From assembly GCF_001693385.1 (NCBI RefSeq), contig NZ_CP016428.1, positions 682,001-746,000 of the forward strand: a DNA stretch of 64,000 nucleotides, given 5' to 3'. Shown here one piece after another: positions 25,801 to 32,022 of the stretch; within the stretch, counting starts at the first letter, position 1; every line of letters starts with the position of its first letter. The notes under the pieces are model-generated. The model was given only the letters and a program-made list of their open reading frames with translations, ran no database searches and was not told the DNA's origin. The stretch is from Bradyrhizobium icense (GTDB lineage Bacteria > Pseudomonadota > Alphaproteobacteria > Rhizobiales > Xanthobacteraceae). The position numbers and the translations under genes are program-made.

Positions 25801-26981
25801 TCGTACACCGTCCATGTATTCGTTGTGGAAGCAAACGAATAGGAATTGAAGGACCCATCATCGACCTTCGCAAGATATTGCGACGTATGTGACGTAGCTT
25901 GTGCAGATTTGACCGCGAGTAAGGCCCAATCAAACCAGCCGCTTCCACTCGCGTTACCTGTCGTCGATTCCGACCCTGACGAAGAAGCGGCCGTTTTCCA
26001 TGAGCCGCCAATATAGTCGCCGAAATTCGTGACGCCATAATTGGTAATCTGTGTCTCGTTCGTCCCATACGATGTGAACGCACCACCTACGTGCGCTCCC
26101 ATTGATATAAGGAGATCATTCCCCTGCGTAGTCGTTGTCGATGTGGTTTTGGTGGACACTCCGGAGGTCGTCGTGACAGCAGACGTATCGATCGGCGATG
26201 TCTGTGCCGCATCTTGTAGTGTCATAACGACAAGATCGTATACGCGCGTACCCGTGAAGGTGATCTGGAACGTGCCTGATGTTGGCGTCGCAAGATAGGA
26301 GTAAAACCATCCACCCTGGCCCGACGTGCCATTAAATTGCGTGAATGTAGCGAGACTCACGCCATTTTGCGTAGCAGTCGGGAGGTCGTAGTCGTTCTGT
26401 CGCACGATAACGAGGAGAAGCTTATTGGAGCCACCGGAAGGCACTGTGTATGTGAACGAATCGGACGATGCCGTGCCTGAATGCTGCGTGAGATTCAAGG
26501 AATCCATGACGGTTGGCGAAATAACGGGCGATGTTGTCGCAGACGCAAGCTCCCCGTCAGTTGATGACATAAAATAAGGGCTATTGCCGTAGAGATTCTG
26601 ACTACCAGTTTTATTCAAACGCTGAATGTAAGGTACTGAAAGTGACCAGCCGTAGCCTACAATCCCATCCTCAGTGCGTTGACTGCTGTAATCGAGCGAT
26701 ACATCGGGCTGCAGACCATTGCGACCCGGTGGAATGTCGAGCGATATTCGTTGCGTAAACGCACCTGTCGATCCGTCGATTTTCGGGATCTCGGTCTGAT
26801 CGGAATACACATTGGAATTCGGGACTGTTGGCGAACCACTGCCAAACGCAGCGAACGCTTGATGCGTCGGCGCGAGAAGCAGCGACGCAAAAACAAAAAG
26901 CGAAATTGCTTTCGATTGAACTGACCCGATGTTCCAGCGAAAATTCTTCACAAAGAGAGAGTTATTCAACAACTCCTGCAC
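19836..26981 (-). CDS. Giant SpvB/FG-GAP/Rhs repeat protein, candidate polymorphic toxin
   Basis: The 2381-residue product starts at GTG. A signal helix (about residues 25-45) precedes an SpvB-like N-terminal domain (IPKIDGSTGAFTQRISLDIP, GYGWSLSVPYIQR). That domain is interrupted at about 160-362 by a Thr/Ser-rich module. FG-GAP/VCBS repeats with DxNGD motifs lie near 571, 632, 702, 758 and 819, and a long YD-repeat array follows. A second copy of the inserted module sits at about 1707-1925. The Rhs core starts near 2060 (RYIHPDHLGSTN) and runs to NPIRNKDPEG, and a Gly-rich hydrophobic tip of about 198 residues ends the protein. Rhs proteins form hollow shells around a C-terminal toxin; this tip is unrecognised. 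Two small genes follow in an apparent operon. Confidence 0.92.
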   Translation of the reverse strand: MQELLNNSLFVKNFRWNIGSVQSKAISLFVFASLLLAPTHQAFAAFGSGSPTVPNSNVYSDQTEIPKIDGSTGAFTQRISLDIPPGRNGLQPDVSLDYSSQRTEDGIVGYGWSLSVPYIQRLNKTGSQNLYGNSPYFMSSTDGELASATTSPVISPTVMDSLNLTQHSGTASSDSFTYTVPSGGSNKLLLVIVRQNDYDLPTATQNGVSLATFTQFNGTSGQGGWFYSYLATPTSGTFQITFTGTRVYDLVVMTLQDAAQTSPIDTSAVTTTSGVSTKTTSTTTTQGNDLLISMGAHVGGAFTSYGTNETQITNYGVTNFGDYIGGSWKTAASSSGSESTTGNASGSGWFDWALLAVKSAQATSHTSQYLAKVDDGSFNSYSFASTTNTWTVYDKKGTKYTYGSSDSGRMYDTSTGTSTPTYRWMLQEVRDTNGNYITYTYNRDNNVLYPFKITYTGNGSTDGTSTVTFATSTRADMRVSYASGFAATTTKVISQITAAVNGATVRQYDLTYSTGHNGYRSLLSAVQQKGYDENNNLTTLPATTFGYVSSTTQYYAPGVRTIESSAYAVADTNGDAINDINVFSGGAGNGNLFLGGGINAISVPSASLPPPEYWADIVTVYSPLERGVRYIDINGDGKADAIRGWVDDQAGNSDFAIYTNQYATSTNSYSWTATSTNYTGSIPTFAKRTSAGLILTGGLFGDVNGDGLPDYVTSLPGTFATTTYLGNGSAFDATTTVFAAAKSFPTTVPTETASQLVDINGDGLDDWVYSSSTNMYVLLNNGTGWTTTPDPRWTFATSTLYLGTTSPTTYYDRGIRFMDLNGDGLPDLVRAYKNTTGCSGEAADVKAVYLNTGSGWATSTAYTLPAYIASCSAGAMVFNEYANFNGNGQLQQDILSTVRNPRGGVTSVVYKPSASVTDNPGAAVSVLVASKIGTDDGRGNYATTSYAYTGGVWYSTSTRDRRFAGFSPVTVTNPDSITTTHFVQDAIAKMGRPFRKEVSDLSGNLKQRTLYRWDTVAHGDSTFVGLGRQVVQDFGSDGSHRDKATDYQYSSTTNDLLKTIEYGEVTSGTDTAFTDITGDTRTTNISYVASSSVNMSLPIQKTVLNNNSATSSDQRFYYDSLAFGEVSLGNLTKQEDWISGTTYASSTKTYNSYGLVATSTDRNGNATSYVYDAYNLFTATTTNALLQKTHAYFNYSNGKVKRSIDPNNRLSQSLYDGLGRVTEVAQSDTSSPTSYATTSAFTYTNGLAVHRTDYLNSATTTEAHEYYDGLGRLIQTRKSSPTAGIYSVTDRVYDVMGRLASTSLPYFSSGSASTSPSTNSALYTNYTYDPLQRVTRISNAVGDTTNTYYQWKTSTVDPNSHLKDLIVDAFGNLVTVVEYNSSAASTTYAYDSLNNLATTTDASGNVRGFVYDGLGRRVSAQDLHATSDSTFGIWSYSYDHQGNLISQIDPKSQVVNRTYDALNRMLTEDYTGGTGTEVTLTYDSCTNGIGYLCVASSTSARTTNSYDILGRISVATTTIQNVSYAMSYAYDRQGNMTTATYPNGSRTQYAYNTAGLTNRIERKPSGGSFSDIISNYDYAPHGQVQNVFFGNNASTTYSYDPSAIYRLTGLQTKSNGTDLQQFAYIYDAAGNITQIANTATSSIAAATSTYSYDALNRLVSAVMLSATSSPYSQYYSYDALGNMLSLSTALSSAPGSAPSILDTLPITLHQVTGATSDSFSYTVPSGSNKVLLVFVSKGGDKPSMSQNGVSIPANQIASNFNGSNCDGTHSAGEYFAWLAAPTSGTFSINWSVAGSAAYAVFTVDSAAQAYPIIDAATCRGILSTNHTISASVTATSSNTLLLSWSNMSTGGGGPSSHGAGQTEFINNSSGPSYIVYGSYVVGSSTTNTLQGMTESYTGSLNQNLDMQLVAVTPAAAGTGTTTSNVFTYAGDSNPHAVTQIANGVSSSTFAYDNNGNLTQKTSDGITTSYIYDYANRLTALGVAGQGTTTYAYSAFGERVLQTGTSTVWIYPSKFYSVASSTGSGAAYATTTEYVFSGDTLVSTTDQQLAGGVATGTPATRYIHPDHLGSTNVVTDEDGAVIETLDYFPYGSTRVSTGIGASARKYIGQFYDQNTNLNYFNARYYDANIGQFISHDPVFLAIGDANKLKQLTGLDQQTFLSDPQLANSTSYARGNPIRNKDPEGKFINIVAGAIIGDFVGVASQLYNDVSTGRSSSVTEYIAAGLGGAANGAVIASGGYWYGPVGGLVGGGVQSAVSQTGSITNGSRNNFSFGEVVGSGLSQAPFGLIPGLRVPGITAGRNNFEAIGKNVFTRYDNGSINSISMSTAGKVFVGNQVQNAPQNAAQAYMSVPANTQSLITGLSNLVSALQSFARSLSASSNKK

Positions 26982-27071
26982 AATAGCATGTGTGCAACTT
27001 GCCTGGTTGCTTGCTCGGGAGCTTACTGTGGATAGTCAGCGACCGTGGCGTGGCAACCTAGACCAGATGAT

Positions 27072-27791
27072 CTAGTTCCAACTCGGAGCCTCACCAGGCA
27101 ACCACGTAATGTATGACTGCCAATCATCGGGCAAAGATCCGGCAAAGCTGCTTTGCTTTGGATATGGTCCATACACAGCCTGCAGTTCGTTACAGCTGCA
27201 GAATTTATCGACTATCGCCTCCTTCTCGTCGTGCGGCGTCTTTCTCTCGCCAACCTTATCGTGAATGAGAAGCTCAATCGTCTCGTGCACAATCGTCTGA
27301 TTGAAGGTCCAGTGTGACCTGGCGATCTTCGGGTCTTTAATTGATATGAACCGTCCCGGATGTCCGGGAAGGCCGGTGGGATGATACGAGCCGCCCGGAC
27401 CATACTTTGTGACGTGTACTTTGAGAAAGTACGTGGGATGGCGTTTCATGCGAGCGAAGAAAGCCTCGAACAGCTCTTGCGCCTGCGAAGCCCACTCGCT
27501 GCGTAGTTCGTCCATCGAGCTGCCCGGCTCGGCGTCGCTTACAACTGCATTTCTTAGTTCATCCTCAGTGAAGAACCTCCCTGTCTCCACCTGGTCCACC
27601 AACGAAGGCGGGATGCGACAATTGTAGATCCCGCGCAACTCGCTAAATCGACGTATCTGATAACGCAAATACGCGATCTCATCCTCGACAGTCCGGTCGA
27701 TTCTGTAAGAAGTCGGCCTGGTATGCACTACTCTCTCCAATCGGTCCGCCATTGCTCGTTGCGTGGGCAGCCATGAGGCGTCGTCACACAA
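27072..27791 (-). CDS. Zincin-like protein with HExxE motif
   Basis: The product is 239 residues from the TTG at 27791; an ATG at 27752 would give 226, and neither start has a strong ribosome-binding site. The C-terminal part contains VHETIELLIHD followed about 14 residues later by DEKEAIVDKF. This resembles the ImmA/IrrE zincin layout (HExxH...E), except that the second histidine is Glu and another His follows four residues on. The N-terminal half is helical and charged (EDEIAYLRYQIRRFSEL, SEWASQAQELFEAFFARM). A GGSYHPTGLPGHPGRF loop precedes the motif. It ends 90 bases ahead of the giant rhs start and follows two small genes on the same strand. Metal binding is plausible but unproven. Confidence 0.65.
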   Translation of the reverse strand: MCDDASWLPTQRAMADRLERVVHTRPTSYRIDRTVEDEIAYLRYQIRRFSELRGIYNCRIPPSLVDQVETGRFFTEDELRNAVVSDAEPGSSMDELRSEWASQAQELFEAFFARMKRHPTYFLKVHVTKYGPGGSYHPTGLPGHPGRFISIKDPKIARSHWTFNQTIVHETIELLIHDKVGERKTPHDEKEAIVDKFCSCNELQAVYGPYPKQSSFAGSLPDDWQSYITWLPGEAPSWN

Positions 27792-27820
27792 TCTGCACAG
27801 GCTCTGCTACTTCCGCACCT

Positions 27821-27961
27821 TTATTCCGGACATTCCCAACCTTCTATCAACTGGCCACACTCTTCGGTGCTGGCCAGAAAGCCGAGCTTCTCAAAACATC
27901 CCGGTGGCTTATTTTGCTTTAGTCGAAAGATTCCGAGTCCTTTATGTTGGCTCGTCCTCAT
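27821..27961 (-). CDS. 46-residue protein overlapping the upstream gene
   Basis: The ATG at 27961 lies inside the last codons of the membrane-protein gene 27942-28709 in a different frame, so the two overlap by 20 bases and are likely translationally coupled. The product (MRTSQHKGLGIFRLKQNKPP, then GCFEKLGFLASTEECGQLI, ending EGWECPE) contains three Cys and looks like a compact domain rather than random sequence. The zincin-like gene begins about 30 bases downstream. No family recognised. Confidence 0.45.
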   Translation of the reverse strand: MRTSQHKGLGIFRLKQNKPPGCFEKLGFLASTEECGQLIEGWECPE

Positions 27962-28709
27962 CTTCTGTCTTTCTGCGGCGCCGCCTGCGTTCGACCGGAA
28001 TCCCCTCCCGCGTTCTTTGTGTCGCCGTCTCCGGACCCTGAATGGAGATGGGTGCATCCGATTGTGGTAATACGAGCAACCCGGTCTTTTGTAAGTCCGC
28101 AAGTTTTCGCGCTTCGTTGGCTGCCGCGACCAGAAATTTTAAGGCCGAGATCGGGTTGCCTACGACGTTTATGAGCTTCACACACGAAGCGTTATCGAAG
28201 CCAAGCATCTTGCCGACCTCAAACACGAGTTCCCTGGCGTCGTCGGAGTGATCGGCAAGCTCGTCACTCATCTCAAACTTTTTCTTAGGCCTTTGAAGCT
28301 GCTTACGCTTCTTGAAGAAGTCATCGACCTTCTTCCAAAGGTCGATTCCGGCACTCCCCGTGGCGATCCAAGATCGAGCTACGCGCGACAACAGCAGCAG
28401 GAGCATGAGCACGCCGCTTAGTTCCATCAACCCGGGGGAGGCATAGCGGAAGGATTTGAGTTTCAAGGAATCTTCTTCTGGTATGGCCTTGTAGAGACGC
28501 CGTCCGAAGTGACGGCTTTCGATGTCGCCTGACCAAAAGTGTTTACGGACGAGATCCTGCAGACGTTCGCGGGTATCCTCGTCGGCTGCCACGAGTGGGT
28601 AAAAAAGCCCGTAGGTTTCGGAGAGACTCTCGGACAGGTCGCGCAGGTCCTCAATATCCCATGCTCCGTCCACAGGGATTTTGATTACGCCAAGTGGTGA
28701 GTTCGCCAT
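27942..28709 (-). CDS. Single-helix membrane protein, first gene of a three-gene operon
   Basis: The ATG at 28709 has a good AGAGGGG ribosome-binding site, giving 255 residues; an extension to 28748 is less likely. The N-terminus (MANSPLGVIKIPVDGAWDIE, DLRDLSESLSETYGLFYPLV) looks like a small alpha/beta domain. A hydrophobic helix (about 95-112, GVLMLLLLLSRVARSW) and a basic stretch (FFKKRKQLQRPKKKF) follow, then a helical domain. The tail is strongly Arg/Glu/Asp-rich (ERRRRRRKTEDEDEPT). The gene is followed by the overlapping 46-residue frame and the zincin-like gene, and is divergent from 28791-29354. No family recognised; a defence or conflict role is only a guess from context. Confidence 0.65.
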   Translation of the reverse strand: MANSPLGVIKIPVDGAWDIEDLRDLSESLSETYGLFYPLVAADEDTRERLQDLVRKHFWSGDIESRHFGRRLYKAIPEEDSLKLKSFRYASPGLMELSGVLMLLLLLSRVARSWIATGSAGIDLWKKVDDFFKKRKQLQRPKKKFEMSDELADHSDDARELVFEVGKMLGFDNASCVKLINVVGNPISALKFLVAAANEARKLADLQKTGLLVLPQSDAPISIQGPETATQRTREGIPVERRRRRRKTEDEDEPT

Positions 28710-28790
28710 GATTCCCCTCTGCGAGCCTAGCGGCAGAGAAACTCGCACGCCACAATTGACTCCTGAATAGCATGTTCGCTATTTGTTCTC

Positions 28791-29354
28791 ATGGCCCGTC
28801 GCTTCCCGCCGCCTTGGACCGTGGACCGGCCTCACCCCGATTGCTTCGTGGTGAAGGACGCCAATGGACTTGTGGTGGCGACCGTCCATTGCCGGGACGA
28901 CCTCCAGAAATGGACGTTTGGGCACGGCAAGCTGACCTCCGACGAGGCAAGAAGGATAGCCAAAGCCATCTCGCGTATTCCCGAGTTCATGATGCAGCGG
29001 CGCGGCTTCTACGCGCGAGGACCGGGCAACTATCGTTGGAGTATGGCACGGCCGTTTCACGTCGCTTTCGAGGACAGCTACGTCCGATCCAACTGGGACG
29101 AGATCAACGCGCTCTGCCGGTTCAACGGCATCCCTTTCGACGCAACCGGCGAGAAAATCCGCAGGGATGGCCTGTGGTGCGTCTACCAGTTCGGGCAGCA
29201 GCTTGATGCCATGATGGCGTGGGATCGATTCCAAGGGCGCTGGTTGCTCGGCGAGGAGTTCTCATATCCCGAGCGACCGGCGAACATGCCGACGATGAAA
29301 AAGATCAGCCGGCCGCAAGCGTGGAACGAGAAGCCGCCAGATCTCAGACGATAG
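28791..29354 (+). CDS. Conserved rhizobial-type hypothetical protein
   Basis: The 187-residue product opens MARRFPPPWTVDRPHPDCFV and continues with VKDANGLVVATVHCRDD and LTSDEARRIAKAISRIPEFM. This N-terminal 65-residue unit is a pattern I know from many small Bradyrhizobium-type proteins of unknown function. The remaining 120 residues (about 70-187) are less typical, aromatic-rich (GNYRWSMARPFHV, LWCVYQFGQQLDAMMAWDRF) and lack transmembrane segments. It marks the change from island to chromosome-like sequence. Cytoplasmic, function unknown. Confidence 0.75.
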   Translation: MARRFPPPWTVDRPHPDCFVVKDANGLVVATVHCRDDLQKWTFGHGKLTSDEARRIAKAISRIPEFMMQRRGFYARGPGNYRWSMARPFHVAFEDSYVRSNWDEINALCRFNGIPFDATGEKIRRDGLWCVYQFGQQLDAMMAWDRFQGRWLLGEEFSYPERPANMPTMKKISRPQAWNEKPPDLRR

Positions 29355-29510
29355 GAGCCGGGGCCCTGTCCATGGTTCGCCATGGCCAACGTCGATTGGG
29401 TAGAAGTCTGGGTAGGCGGTTGTCGACTGATTCGAAAAGGCACGTTATTTCAAGTGGTTACGAAATCTGTTATGGTCCGCCCCTGGGCACCATTACTACT
29501 CTCGAAGCGA

Positions 29511-29861
29511 TCAATAAAAGAACCGCTCCTCGACGATCTTGCCGTCCTTGACCGTGTAGAGGCCGATTTCGTCCATCTGCGTGCGCTGGCCGGTCGCCTT
29601 CGGCGTCACGTTGATTTTGAAGTGGAGGGCGAAACAATCGCCGTTCAGATAGGGCCCCTCGGCTTCGAAGCTGTGCACGTCATGATTGGCGGTCCACCAT
29701 TCGCCCTTGCTGTGCACCGCCGTGCGGCCGCGGACCTCGCGCATGGGCCCGTCCTGGGCCTCGTAGCTCACGACGTCGTCCGACCAGTAGCGCTCCGCCT
29801 CGTCGAACTTGCCAGCTTTGAGTGCGGCGGTGAACTGCTTGGCGACCTCGGCGGTGCTCAT
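29511..29861 (-). CDS. SnoaL-like/NTF2-fold protein
   Basis: The 116-residue product has the NTF2-like layout: an N-terminal helix (AEVAKQFTAALKAGKFDEAE), then WSDDVVSYEAQDGPM, and a curved beta sheet with HSFEAEGPYLNGDCFALHF and DEIGLYTVKDGKIVEERFFY. Family members act as small ligand-binding proteins, hydratases or isomerases; the substrate cannot be read from sequence. Length is typical for the SnoaL group. It is a single gene with no operon partner, preceded by GGAGGGTTGTC as a likely ribosome-binding region. Confidence 0.88.
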   Translation of the reverse strand: MSTAEVAKQFTAALKAGKFDEAERYWSDDVVSYEAQDGPMREVRGRTAVHSKGEWWTANHDVHSFEAEGPYLNGDCFALHFKINVTPKATGQRTQMDEIGLYTVKDGKIVEERFFY

Positions 29862-30066
29862 GACAACCCTCCACTCGTGCTCTCGCTACATATCTTGAGA
29901 TCTTGTCAATGATGTGTACTGCACGACCCTGCGAGGCACCAGCGTGGCCTCGATGAGCCAAGCGACATTTGAGCTGTGGTTGGCGCCGATTCCCGCATAT
30001 CGCTTCGCTCATGCGGGGTTACTTGCTGAATCACTGGATTAAGTGCACCGTCACCGAGGCGCGTTT

Positions 30067-31044
30067 TCACTTCTGCTCCTGCGCCTTCATCTCTTCCGCG
30101 AACGGCCGCAGGGCTTGGTTCATGTCGTCGAGTCGCTTTTGCCATTCTGCGCCTGGCATGAACGCGAGAACCGGGGCGTCGCCGGGCGAGCTCTTGATGT
30201 ATTCGGGATCGCGCAGGCCCTCCGCAATGGCGGCTTCGAGCTTTTTGGCGATCTCGTCCGAAACGGCCTTTGGTACGGCGAAGCCGCGTTCCGCGGTCAT
30301 CGTGATCGGGATGCCTGCTTCCTCTGCCGTCGGAACGTCGGGGAGTGACGGCGAGCGCTGCTTCGACAGAATTGCAATCGCGCGGAGTGGTCCCTTGTTG
30401 GTGCCGTGAAGCTCGGGGAGTTCGCTGAGGCTGACCATTCCAACCTGCAAATGGCCGCCCAGAAGATCGGTCCTTTGCGCGGCCGTTCCGCGATAGGAAA
30501 TCTCGTTGGGCTCGACCTTGGCAGCATTCGCCAGCATGCGGATCGCCAGATGTCCGTTCGTGCCCGCACCATTATGGCCGATTGTTACCGAACCCGGCTT
30601 GCTGCGCAGCGCAGCCAGAACCTCCGCAAGGCTTGTAAGCTTACTCTCCGCAGGCACCACGATCACGCTGGGATCGTCGACCACGCGCGCGACCAGCCGG
30701 ATTTCATCCGTGCTGTACTGGGTCTTTCGCGTCATCGGGATGAAATTATAGCCGGGCACATTGACCACGCCGATCGAGTAAGCATCCGGCGCGCCACGGG
30801 CAATCGCGGCAAACGCGATCTCTCCACCGGCGCCAGGCTTGTTCAGCACAACGAATTTGGCCTTTCCGCCCAATCTCTGCTCGACGAACGGCAGGAGCTT
30901 GCGCGCCATGACGTCGGTCCCGCCACCGGGAGCAAAACCAATGACCACTTCGATCGGCTTGTCGTCTGGCCATCCCGCCCAAGCTGGTCCGCAAGCCACG
31001 ATTCCGACTGCTGCTGCAACCAGTGCGACGACCTTACCACGCAT
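30067..31044 (-). CDS. Bug-family (TctC-type) tricarboxylate-transporter binding protein
   Basis: A periplasmic solute-binding protein of 325 residues with signal peptide (MRGKVVALVAAAVGIVACG, cut near AWAG). The family signature WPDDKPIEVVIGFAPGGGTD is followed by GGEIAFAAIARGAPDAY, a GSVTIGHNGAGTNGHLA region and a C-terminal KKLEAAIAEGLRDPEYIK. Bug proteins usually bind carboxylates, sometimes for a tripartite tricarboxylate transporter. No TctA/TctB genes are adjacent, which is common for this greatly expanded family in Bradyrhizobium and Bordetella-like bacteria. Ligand unknown. Confidence 0.95.
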   Translation of the reverse strand: MRGKVVALVAAAVGIVACGPAWAGWPDDKPIEVVIGFAPGGGTDVMARKLLPFVEQRLGGKAKFVVLNKPGAGGEIAFAAIARGAPDAYSIGVVNVPGYNFIPMTRKTQYSTDEIRLVARVVDDPSVIVVPAESKLTSLAEVLAALRSKPGSVTIGHNGAGTNGHLAIRMLANAAKVEPNEISYRGTAAQRTDLLGGHLQVGMVSLSELPELHGTNKGPLRAIAILSKQRSPSLPDVPTAEEAGIPITMTAERGFAVPKAVSDEIAKKLEAAIAEGLRDPEYIKSSPGDAPVLAFMPGAEWQKRLDDMNQALRPFAEEMKAQEQK

Positions 31045-31231
31045 GACATTCCACCCTTTTTCTTATTGTTGGGCGGTCGCCCGCCACCTCGGCAGCGCGA
31101 CCGACGATTTACGCGCATCGCTTGTATCTGTTCGGCTTGGCGAAGAACAGCGAACAGCAAGCATAGCCGCATGAGCCAAACGGAGTGCGCGTTCGCGCGA
31201 CCCGTTGGCTGATGCGGCTACTTGCTGAGCT

Positions 31232-31483
31232 CTATCGTCGCCGACGCGGTCTATGTTTCGGAGGGTCTGTTCCGGTAATTGCCCGATACCACGCGGCGTC
31301 TGATTGCGCGAGCGCTCTGGCCGCGGCAAGGTTCGATTGCGCACGATAGAACTGACTTAGGCCGAGGTAGCAATCTGTGCGTGCCGGTCCATGAGGTATC
31401 GCCGCGCAGTTCACCTGCCCGCTCGCAACGGCAGGAAAGGTCACCAGCAAGACTGCGACGAGGCTTGCGGTCCAAGGTGTCAT
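31232..31483 (-). CDS. Small exported protein
   Basis: From ATG at 31483 the product is 83 residues with signal peptide MTPWTASLVAVLLVTFPAVA and a cut near SGQ. The mature part has two Cys (NCAAIPHGPARTDCYLG) that could form one disulfide, a helical stretch (SQFYRAQSNLAAARAL) and a basic end (PPKHRPRRRR). A five-residue longer start at 31498 is possible. Looks like a small periplasmic protein; no family named. Confidence 0.55.
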   Translation of the reverse strand: MTPWTASLVAVLLVTFPAVASGQVNCAAIPHGPARTDCYLGLSQFYRAQSNLAAARALAQSDAAWYRAITGTDPPKHRPRRRR

Positions 31484-32022
31484 ACCGCCTCCAAGCAAGC
31501 GTCGTCCGGACGAGCGAAGCGACGCCCGGCTTTTGGCGTGCCGATCCCGAATATAGTCTTATTCATGCAGGCTACTTGCTGAGCTATCGATTACAAGTTA
31601 CCCGCGCCTGCGCGATTTGGATCGCACGCTTCGCTTTTGAAAGCGACATTGTGATTGCGGGACAAAGATGCAGGCTTGGAACTGATGGTTCCAAGGATAT
31701 GCGCGCTTGCGGTGTTGCACCGAATTTTGGAACCAAACACAGCGTCGGCAACCGAACATTGCAATCACAATGTGTCGATCGGAATAAACTATCACAATAG
31801 CGCCCGGTCGATGGCCTACAGCGGCGAACCTTAGTTGGCGCGATCCAGCGATCCCTTGTTCTCGGCCGAAATACCGCGAGAAGGACAACGCGCCGATTCC
31901 GCGATAGCGGAGCGACGCGGCGCCTAGTCCATGCCGGCGCGAGCCGGGTGTAACATCTGTCACATGTGCAGGCCGGCGTCGCTGGCCGCCGACCTGCTGC
32001 GCAATGAGCACAGGAGGCTCTC
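31484..32022. other. Non-coding stretch with repeat phrases
   Basis: No gene with support. GGCTACTTGCTGAGCT occurs at about 31217 and 31568; a related TTACTTGCTGAA occurs near 30019. CATTGTGATTGC (31648-31659) has GCAATCACAATG as its inverted partner at 31760-31771. These look like copies of short dispersed chromosomal repeats. The promoter of the RTX gene should lie at its right end. Confidence 0.45.
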
